From assembly GCA_022711575.1 (NCBI GenBank), contig JAKLES010000003.1:1-39509 (forward strand): DNA of 39,509 nt, written 5' to 3'. The notes below the pieces were generated by a model. The model was given only the letters and a program-made list of their open reading frames with translations, made no database searches and was not told the DNA's origin. Origin of the DNA: Deltaproteobacteria bacterium. GTDB taxonomy: Bacteria > Desulfobacterota > Syntrophia > Syntrophales > Smithellaceae. The translations under genes were made by a program, and so were the position numbers. Shown piece by piece: positions 33,886 to 39,509 of the stretch; within the stretch, counting starts at the first letter, position 1; the number at the start of each line of letters is the position of its first letter.

Positions 33886-35712
33886 ATGGCGATTTTTGAA
33901 TATGGCGAGTATAAAAACACGTATGAAGCCCCGGATAATTTGGTGGATTGCTTCGAGGCCAGCGCAGCGAAATACGCGAATAATCCTTTGATCGGTGAAA
34001 AAGACAGTGCCGGAGTTTATCAGTGGGTCACCTATGGCCAAATCGCGCAACGCGTGAATAATTTGCGGGCAGGGCTGGCCTCAATCGGTGTGGGGGTTGG
34101 AGATACGGTCGGCATTATCGCGAACAATCGCAAGGAATGGCTGATCGCGGAAATTGCCACACAGGGATTGGGCGCCGCCTATGTCCCGATGTATGAAAAA
34201 GAACTAGTCTCGATGTGGAAATACATCGTGAAGGATGCCACCATAAAGGTTCTGCTCGTATCTAAGAATGATATTTTGGAAAAGATAAAGGATTTTCCCG
34301 CCGAAATTCCTACCTTGAAGCACCTCTATCTTATTGAAGGCAGCGGAGAGAAAACTTTGGCAGCTCTTGAGAAAAAAGGAGCAGAAAAACCCGTGCCTTC
34401 CCGCAAGCCCAAATATTCTGAAGTCGCTGTTTTGATTTATACCTCAGGCACGACGGGCGAGCCGAAGGGTGTTTTGCTGTCACACGGCAGTCTGGTGGAA
34501 AATTTCAAACTCAGCCTGTCCTGGTTTCCACACTTAAACGAAAAGAGCTGTTGTATCTCCATGCTTCCCTGGGCTCACTCTTTCGGCATTACCGCTGATT
34601 TACATGGTTCAATCTGGAGAGGCAGTTCCCTTGGAATCATGGGGTCGGTGGAGACACTCATTGATGACTTGCCCAAAATTAAACCAACCGTCATGGTATC
34701 CGTGCCCCGGGTCTTTAATAAGGTCTATAATGGGGTGTGGGCCAAAATGAGGGAAGAAGGCGGGTTAAAATTAAAGCTCTTTGAAGCAGCGCTGGCGGCG
34801 GCAAAGCTCAAACGGGAAAAGGGCAAAGCCGGTCTGAAATACAAAATTCTGGATAAAATCGTCTTACAAAAGATTCGGGACCGCTTTGGAGGGAAGTTGG
34901 AAAATGCGGTCACCGGTAGCGCCCCTATGAATGTGGACATTGCCAAATTTTTCATTGATGTCGGGATCCCAACCTATGATTGCTATGGTCTTAGCGAAAC
35001 ATCACCGGCTATTACCGTTAACTCTCCATTAATGGGAAATCGTTTGGGATCGGTCGGGAAACCGATCCTCAAAACCAAGGTCGTAATTGATCGCTCACGA
35101 ACAGGTGAAACCAGTGACGATGGTGAGATCATTTGCTTTGGACCGCAATGCATGATTGGATACCACAACAAACCGGAACAAACCAAAGAGGTAATTGTGG
35201 AGATGAACGGCATGCGTGGTGTGCGCACCGGGGACCGGGGACGCCTTGACAATGACGGATTTTTATTCATCACCGGCCGTTTCAAGGAGGAATACAAACT
35301 GGCCAATGGTAAATATATTCATCCGGAAAGCCTGGAACTTGAAATGAAGGTGTTGCCGTGGATCTTAAACGCCGTTGTCACCGGCGCGGGACATGAATAT
35401 AATGTGGCCCTGCTTGTGCCTGACCTGAAATTACTGGAAAATCTTGCCGCAAGTTTGAAGCTAACAGTGAACCCGAAGGATCTCTTGGAATCATCCAATC
35501 CTGAAGCTCGGAAATTCAAGGAACTGCTTGCCGCAGAGGTGCAGAACCATCTCAGAAAGACATTCGGTTCCTATGAAATTCCGCAGAAGTTTGCATTCAC
35601 TCTTGAAGATTTCACCCTGGAAAATGGCTTACTCACGCAAACCATGAAACTCAAGCGCCGTGCGGTCATGGAAAAATACGGAGAAATGTTGGAAAATCTT
35701 TACAAAGAATAA
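33886..35712 (+). CDS. AMP-forming long-chain acyl-CoA ligase
   Basis: A 608-residue member of the ANL superfamily (FadD15-like long-chain acyl-CoA synthetases), activating a fatty acid to acyl-AMP and then acyl-CoA. Motifs: YTSGTTGEPKG (185-195) for ATP, YGLSETSP (367-374), GDRGRLDNDGFLFITGR with the ribose-binding Asp, and a C-terminal catalytic lysine region (about 590). A purine-rich GAAGGGAGAGGG precedes the ATG. It fits fatty-acid degradation together with the 3-hydroxyacyl-CoA dehydrogenase. Exact chain length cannot be read. Confidence 0.9.
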   Translation: MAIFEYGEYKNTYEAPDNLVDCFEASAAKYANNPLIGEKDSAGVYQWVTYGQIAQRVNNLRAGLASIGVGVGDTVGIIANNRKEWLIAEIATQGLGAAYVPMYEKELVSMWKYIVKDATIKVLLVSKNDILEKIKDFPAEIPTLKHLYLIEGSGEKTLAALEKKGAEKPVPSRKPKYSEVAVLIYTSGTTGEPKGVLLSHGSLVENFKLSLSWFPHLNEKSCCISMLPWAHSFGITADLHGSIWRGSSLGIMGSVETLIDDLPKIKPTVMVSVPRVFNKVYNGVWAKMREEGGLKLKLFEAALAAAKLKREKGKAGLKYKILDKIVLQKIRDRFGGKLENAVTGSAPMNVDIAKFFIDVGIPTYDCYGLSETSPAITVNSPLMGNRLGSVGKPILKTKVVIDRSRTGETSDDGEIICFGPQCMIGYHNKPEQTKEVIVEMNGMRGVRTGDRGRLDNDGFLFITGRFKEEYKLANGKYIHPESLELEMKVLPWILNAVVTGAGHEYNVALLVPDLKLLENLAASLKLTVNPKDLLESSNPEARKFKELLAAEVQNHLRKTFGSYEIPQKFAFTLEDFTLENGLLTQTMKLKRRAVMEKYGEMLENLYKE

Positions 35713-35722
35713 ATGTCAGCGA

Positions 35723-35748
35723 GCAGGAGGGACATCGGTCCCTCCTGC
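35723..35748 (+). repeat. Strong hairpin after the acyl-CoA ligase gene
   Basis: GCAGGAGGGA (35723-35732) pairs perfectly with TCCCTCCTGC (35739-35748), closed by an extra C-G pair and an ATCG tetraloop. No T-run follows, so it is more likely a 3'-end stabiliser or Rho-related element than a classical terminator. Confidence 0.6.
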
Positions 35749-35879
35749 ACCTACCCATTTGCTTTTAAGTCATCAGCTTCTCTTTTACCCGTGCTTCCGC
35801 AACTTACATCCTTGATATATTTCAAGGAATATTATAGATTCCAGCCCGTATTTTATGGATATTAAAGGAGTCTGAATTC

Positions 35880-37562
35880 ATGACGCAAACGACAGCCTCA
35901 AACCCAACCGATTTTATCCGTGATATTATCGACCAGGATATCCGGACAAACAAAAACGCAGGCCGTTTGGCTACCCGTTTCCCTCCAGAACCTAACGGCT
36001 ATATCCATATTGGGCATGCCAAATCGGTATGCCTCAATTTCGGCCTCGCCCGTCAGTATCAGGGAACCTGTAATCTCCGGCTGGATGATACGGACCCGGC
36101 AGGCGAGTCCATGGAATTTGTGGATTCGATCATCCGCGATGTCCACTGGCTGGGGTTTGACTGGGAGGATCGTCTGTTTTACGCCTCCGACTATTTTGAA
36201 AAACTTTATTTATTTGCTATTGAGCTTATCAAATCCGGTAACGCCTATGTTTGCAGCTTAAGCCCCGATGAAATTCGGGAGCACCGCGGAACGTTTACCG
36301 AGCCGGGCAAGGAAAGTCCCTATCGCAACCGATCCGTGGAGGAAAACCTCAACCTGTTTGAACGGATGCGGGCCGGTGAATTCGAGGATGGCGCCCATGT
36401 TCTTCGCGCTAAAATTGACATGGCTGCCGCGAACATCGTCATGCGGGATCCCATCCTCTATCGGATTAAACGTGAACCTCACTATAGGACAGAAACGAAA
36501 TGGGTCATCTATCCCATGTATGATTTTGCCCACTGTCTGTCCGACGCGTTGGAAGGCATCACCCACTCCATCTGTACACTGGAGTTTGAAAACAACCGAC
36601 CTCTATACGACTGGATTGTAGGGAAACTTATTCCTGCCAACCGCCCGAAGCAGATTGAATTTGCCCGCCTCAGTGTGAGCTATACGGTGCTCAGCAAGCG
36701 CAGACTCATTGAACTGGTGCAAAAAGGTTATGTGCGGGGATGGGATGATCCGCGTATGCCCACTGTGACGGGAATGCGGCGCCGGGGCTACACACCGGAG
36801 GCTATCCGAAAATTCTGCGCCCAAATCGGCGTGGCCAAAAACGACAACTTGATTGATGTGGCTCTGTTGGAGCATTGCGTCCGCGAGGATCTCAATGAAC
36901 GGGCGCCCAGGGTGATGGGTATCTTGAGACCTTTGCGGGTCGTGATTGACAATTATCCGGAAAACCAGACGGAGGATTTTGACTGCGCCAACCATCCCCA
37001 ACGGCCCGAAATGGGAACCCGGAAAGTTCCTTTCTCGCGCGTTCTTTACATTGAGCGCGACGACTTTATGGAAGATCCGCCAAAAAAATACAACCGTCTC
37101 GCTCCAGGACGCGAAGTCCGTCTGCGCAATGCTTACATTATCAAGTTTGAAAGCATGGTGAAGGATGAGCAAAGCGGCGAATTGTTAGAAATCCACTGCA
37201 CCTATGATCCCCAGACCCGCAATGCGCCGCCTGCGGACGGACGCAAGGTACCCGGTGTCATTCACTGGGTCTCAGCGGGTCACGGTGTGCCTGCGGAGGT
37301 TCGTTTATATGACAGGCTGTTCAATATCGAAGATCCAGGGAGCGAAGAGGATTTTATAAAATATCTGAACCCGGACTCACTTCAAACCGTGATGACCTGC
37401 CATGTCGAGCAAAGTCTGAAAAACGCCGAACCGGGGAGCCAATATCAGTTTGAAAGGCTTGGGTATTTTTGTGTTGATGAAGATACCGGAGCTGGCCGAC
37501 TTGTATTCAATCGTGTTGTGCCGCTGAGGGATTCGTGGACCAAGATAGCTGCGGGAAAGTAG
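35880..37562 (+). CDS. glnS: Glutaminyl-tRNA synthetase
   Basis: Class I aminoacyl-tRNA synthetase charging tRNA-Gln directly; 560 residues. HIGH motif is HIGH (43-46) in [15 protein letters not shown]; the KMSKS equivalent is VLSKR (270-274), as usual in GlnRS. The C-terminal beta-barrel anticodon-binding domains follow from about 340. AAAGGAG lies 9 nt upstream of the ATG. A GlnRS means direct charging rather than only the GatCAB amidation route. Confidence 0.96.
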   Translation: MTQTTASNPTDFIRDIIDQDIRTNKNAGRLATRFPPEPNGYIHIGHAKSVCLNFGLARQYQGTCNLRLDDTDPAGESMEFVDSIIRDVHWLGFDWEDRLFYASDYFEKLYLFAIELIKSGNAYVCSLSPDEIREHRGTFTEPGKESPYRNRSVEENLNLFERMRAGEFEDGAHVLRAKIDMAAANIVMRDPILYRIKREPHYRTETKWVIYPMYDFAHCLSDALEGITHSICTLEFENNRPLYDWIVGKLIPANRPKQIEFARLSVSYTVLSKRRLIELVQKGYVRGWDDPRMPTVTGMRRRGYTPEAIRKFCAQIGVAKNDNLIDVALLEHCVREDLNERAPRVMGILRPLRVVIDNYPENQTEDFDCANHPQRPEMGTRKVPFSRVLYIERDDFMEDPPKKYNRLAPGREVRLRNAYIIKFESMVKDEQSGELLEIHCTYDPQTRNAPPADGRKVPGVIHWVSAGHGVPAEVRLYDRLFNIEDPGSEEDFIKYLNPDSLQTVMTCHVEQSLKNAEPGSQYQFERLGYFCVDEDTGAGRLVFNRVVPLRDSWTKIAAGK

Positions 37563-38019
37563 GAATTAAATATTGGCTGGGGAACAAGGATTCGAAGTTT
37601 GTATTTCGCCTTGAAGTATTTAATTTTATTTTATGTATTTTTGCCTATCGGCACGTTGTCGGCACGGACATTGTTTGTCGGTGGACGAAGTCATCTTGAC
37701 AGAAGGTGTAAAGACGATCATAGGTCGAGACTTTCTTCCCGTAATTTTGTTTTTGCGCTTTTCCTTTGGTATGCAACACTTCAATCCGCAATAAACATTA
37801 TTCGCGTCTAACGTTTTGTGGTCAAGATTGCCTTGACACACAAGACACCTCCCCATATACTCAGCCCAGCAAAAAGGAACTTATTATCAATCAATTAAAT
37901 AAAGCCTAGTGATTCTTTTTCAAAGGAACGAGATGTGATATATTAATCCCCGGCAAGTTAGAAAAAATGAAGTTCAGATATTAATCTTTACCCTTCTTTC
38001 GACACATATGGTGAATTAA
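37563..38019. other. Intergenic region between glnS and the DUF2846 lipoprotein gene
   Basis: A 457-bp gap with only short, non-family reading frames. The clear element is a near-consensus sigma-70 promoter at 37833-37861. Confidence 0.65.
37833..37861 (+). promoter_or_regulatory. Near-consensus sigma-70 promoter for the DUF2846 lipoprotein gene
   Basis: TTGACA (37833-37838; 6 of 6), a 17-bp spacer and TATACT (37856-37861; 5 of 6). The predicted start near 37868 gives a leader of about 150 nt. It is the best housekeeping promoter match in the window. Confidence 0.65.
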
Positions 38020-38865
38020 ATGATAAAGAATTGGGCAATAAAATTAAGTATCCCTTTCTTCGTATTATTCGTGGTTTCCGGATGCGCTAGTCTGCCATTG
38101 CCGGAAGAGATGAAAGCTCAGGTTGCCACCTATCAGCTACCCAAGTTCCCGGAAGATGGTGAGGCGATAGTGTATATCGTCCGTCCATCATCATCCTACA
38201 AAGTAAGCATGCTCAATGTGTTTTTAGACAATCAGGATACGAAATCGGAAATGGGTTCCACGCTGGGACGCCAGTATATATATTTTAGTCTTACGCCGGG
38301 TGAACATAAATTATTATCAAAAGGCGAGAACTGGGCAGAAACCAATGTGTTTGCAAAAGCAGGGGATGTTATATTTATCCAACAGGAACCTGCCATGCCA
38401 ATACTTAGGGGAGCGAGAAACAAACTCTTAAAGCTTAACGATTATGAAGGAAAATATCATGTTAAGACTCTAACTATGGGAACAACCATCAATCGCAATC
38501 AGCCAAATGTGCAGACACGAGAGGTTCAGGCAAGAATTGGACAAAATGCGAAAGCCAACACATATACAGGAAGTGTCACTGCTGGAAGATTTGCAAAAGG
38601 GATTGGGTTTTCCAACATGAACTACAAGCTTGAAGTTACCGCCGATAACGGTGACAAAACCACTTTCTATATAAGGTCCGATTCCAGAGTTATTGACGTT
38701 AATGGGAATCAGATCGATTGGAAAACCCTCTCCGGCTTCAAAGGCAGAAAAGTAGAAATAGAATATTTCACTATTACCGATGCGACAGGCGGCGACCCGT
38801 CTCGCAACGACTTCGCCTATGAAATCGGACAGAAGGGAGTACGCCTGCTGCGTTTTCTCGATTGA
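38020..38865 (+). CDS. DUF2846-type lipoprotein
   Basis: A 281-residue lipoprotein with signal peptide and lipobox VSGC (Cys22). The N-terminal half (about 45-150) resembles DUF2846: EAIVYIVRPSSSY, then IYFSLTPGEHKLLSKGE, a beta-rich domain. The second half (about 165-280) is a separate beta-rich extension with DSRVIDVNGNQIDW, with no family recognised. Role unknown; probably periplasmic face of a membrane. The Shine-Dalgarno is weak. Confidence 0.75.
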   Translation: MIKNWAIKLSIPFFVLFVVSGCASLPLPEEMKAQVATYQLPKFPEDGEAIVYIVRPSSSYKVSMLNVFLDNQDTKSEMGSTLGRQYIYFSLTPGEHKLLSKGENWAETNVFAKAGDVIFIQQEPAMPILRGARNKLLKLNDYEGKYHVKTLTMGTTINRNQPNVQTREVQARIGQNAKANTYTGSVTAGRFAKGIGFSNMNYKLEVTADNGDKTTFYIRSDSRVIDVNGNQIDWKTLSGFKGRKVEIEYFTITDATGGDPSRNDFAYEIGQKGVRLLRFLD

Positions 38866-38990
38866 TGTATCCTGGTTGCATACCACATATTTCGGCGATC
38901 ATAAGGATCCTAAAGTGCACATTTCAATAGGTAAGAAGCATTATTTTCGACCACTTTCCCCAAGAGACAAAACCGGCGAATATAATCAGT

Positions 38991-39019
38991 TTGACGAATT
39001 CTGAAGAATACTCTAGAAG
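38991..39019 (+). promoter_or_regulatory. Sigma-70 promoter candidate for tatA
   Basis: TTGACG (5 of 6; 38991-38996), 17-bp spacer, TAGAAG (4 of 6; 39014-39019), with a start predicted about 25 nt before the tatA ATG. Confidence 0.35.
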
Positions 39020-39050
39020 TACAAAAATAATAGTTATTGGAGGTGTTAAA

Positions 39051-39236
39051 ATGTTTGAGGGACTTCTGCAACCGATGCACCTTATAATCATTCTGGTTAT
39101 AGTTTTGATTATCTTTGGCCCGGGGAAACTTCCGGAATTGGGAGGTTCAATCGGTAAAGCGATCAAGGGATTTAAGCGGGCGATGAATGAACCCGAAAAA
39201 AAACCTGAGGAAGAAGAAAAGAAAATTGAAAAATAA
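39051..39236 (+). CDS. tatA: Twin-arginine translocase subunit TatA
   Basis: A 61-residue TatA/E protein that forms the pore for folded proteins. An N-terminal membrane segment (about 9-21) ends in [20 protein letters not shown] (21-40), the Tat hinge and amphipathic helix, then a highly charged Glu/Lys tail. GGAGGT precedes the ATG at 39051. No tatC lies in the window. Confidence 0.92.
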   Translation: MFEGLLQPMHLIIILVIVLIIFGPGKLPELGGSIGKAIKGFKRAMNEPEKKPEEEEKKIEK

Positions 39237-39265
39237 ACAAGGGATTAGCAGCGTTAAATCTATCA

Positions 39266-39310
39266 ATGAAGAAAAATCTCCTTATACTCATTCTATTATT
39301 ACTATCTGCA
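39266..39310 (+). pseudogene. Possible remnant start of a secreted protein gene
   Basis: An ATG opens with MKKNLLILILLLLSA, which looks like a signal peptide start, but the frame then runs into low-complexity AT-rich sequence without family features. No good Shine-Dalgarno is present. It could be a gene cut by the transposon end to the right, or chance. Confidence 0.25.
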
Positions 39311-39451
39311 ACCTTCAGGTCTTCAGTCTTGAAAATTATTCAATCTTTCAAATTGAAAGAATCATGCCTAAAATATCATCGCCTGAGCTGGTTTGGACTC
39401 TTCGGACAGGGAACAGGGCGCTATAAGTGTAAAGCTGCTCTGGGTTGATGA

Positions 39452-39508
39452 TCATGCCGCAGCCTGTTTCTGCGCCAGTGAATCGAAGTAAACCATACTT
39501 GGCGTCTT
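39452..39508 (-). mobile_element. C-terminal end of a transposase (partial, runs off the window)
   Basis: On the minus strand the frame entering at the right edge reads KTPSMVYFDSLAQKQAAA followed by TGA. The TP-x-x-VYF pattern just before the stop is typical of the C-terminus of rve/DDE transposases of IS3-like elements. Only about 18 residues are in the window, so family assignment is tentative. The element end would lie left of 39452. Confidence 0.5.
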
Positions 39509-39509
39509 C

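Noticed and set aside
35723-35748. Classical Rho-independent terminator after the acyl-CoA ligase gene
   Set aside because: The hairpin is strong but no T-run follows, so it is listed only as a hairpin.
37599-37811. Plus-strand 70-residue frame after glnS
   Set aside because: No Shine-Dalgarno, no family pattern, and overlaps the equally doubtful minus-strand frame.
37626-37856. Minus-strand 76-residue Cys-rich frame (CLVCQGN, YCGLKCC)
   Set aside because: The Cys pairs look zinc-finger-like, but there is no Shine-Dalgarno, the ATG lies inside the -10 box of a strong opposite promoter, and the C-terminus has no family character. Left as unproven.
39187-39426. Plus-strand 79-residue frame overlapping the tatA end
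   Set aside because: It is a shifted frame of the tatA tail followed by AT-rich DNA; no start signal.
1-39509. CRISPR arrays, tRNA or rRNA genes
   Set aside because: No regularly spaced direct repeats of CRISPR type and no cloverleaf or rRNA sequence were seen in the intergenic regions.

Overview
The window looks like a chromosomal segment of a Gram-negative, anaerobic Deltaproteobacterium (Desulfobacterota), most likely a Syntrophus/Smithella-like member of the Syntrophales. This placement is an inference from gene content and gene order, not from a search. Supporting signs are a Kdo transferase (outer membrane LPS), a PilMNOPQ secretin operon, PEP-CTERM proteins with XrtA-type chain-length and tyrosine-kinase genes, a DUF39 homocysteine-biosynthesis protein, a 3-hydroxyacyl-CoA dehydrogenase, an AMP-forming acyl-CoA ligase, and -24/-12 (sigma-54) promoter candidates.

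Layout. 1-2600: the end of an exopolysaccharide locus (Wzz-like chain-length protein and BY-kinase), closed by a strong bidirectional terminator. 2632-4782: two divergent PEP-CTERM genes separated by 785 bp of AT-rich DNA. That gap holds four copies of an 18-bp element, two pointing at each gene, plus a good sigma-54 promoter for the left gene and a weaker one for the right gene. 4913-14683: the classical translation/RNA cluster rimP-nusA-infB-ylxP-rbfA-nrnA-truB-rpsO-pnp, with an attenuator-like hairpin in front and an 88-nt long-stem hairpin between rpsO and pnp. 14694-16385: dut and a HcyBio (DUF39) gene. 16386-16942: AT-rich gap with a sigma-54 candidate. 16943-21992: an FtsB-like gene followed by pilMNOPQ and a terminator. 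22046-26320: TPR lipoprotein, aminopeptidase P, gcvH, LipM-like octanoyltransferase and hisC, ending at a terminator. 26381-28687: rpsU, a LOG-family protein and holA, converging with a NYN/YacP RNase-like gene. 29335-30930: 3-hydroxybutyryl-CoA dehydrogenase, convergent with rpe across a terminator. 31088-37562: waaA, a threonine dehydratase-like enzyme, a long-chain acyl-CoA ligase and glnS. 37833-39236: a DUF2846 lipoprotein and tatA. At the right edge the C-terminus of a transposase enters on the minus strand.

The genes fall into a few working groups. The left end builds and anchors an extracellular matrix: polysaccharide length control, its kinase, and exosortase-sorted PEP-CTERM proteins, one of which carries a possible internal thioester. 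The translation block makes and matures ribosomes and turns over RNA. The pil block forms the inner-membrane alignment complex and the outer-membrane secretin of type IV pili. GcvH and LipM are probably an acceptor/ligase pair for lipoylation.

The most unusual signal is the repeated 18-bp element (TGTCG-N6-YTTACAA) between the divergent PEP-CTERM genes. It is proposed here as the binding site of a sigma-54 activator (PrsR-like) controlling PEP-CTERM expression.
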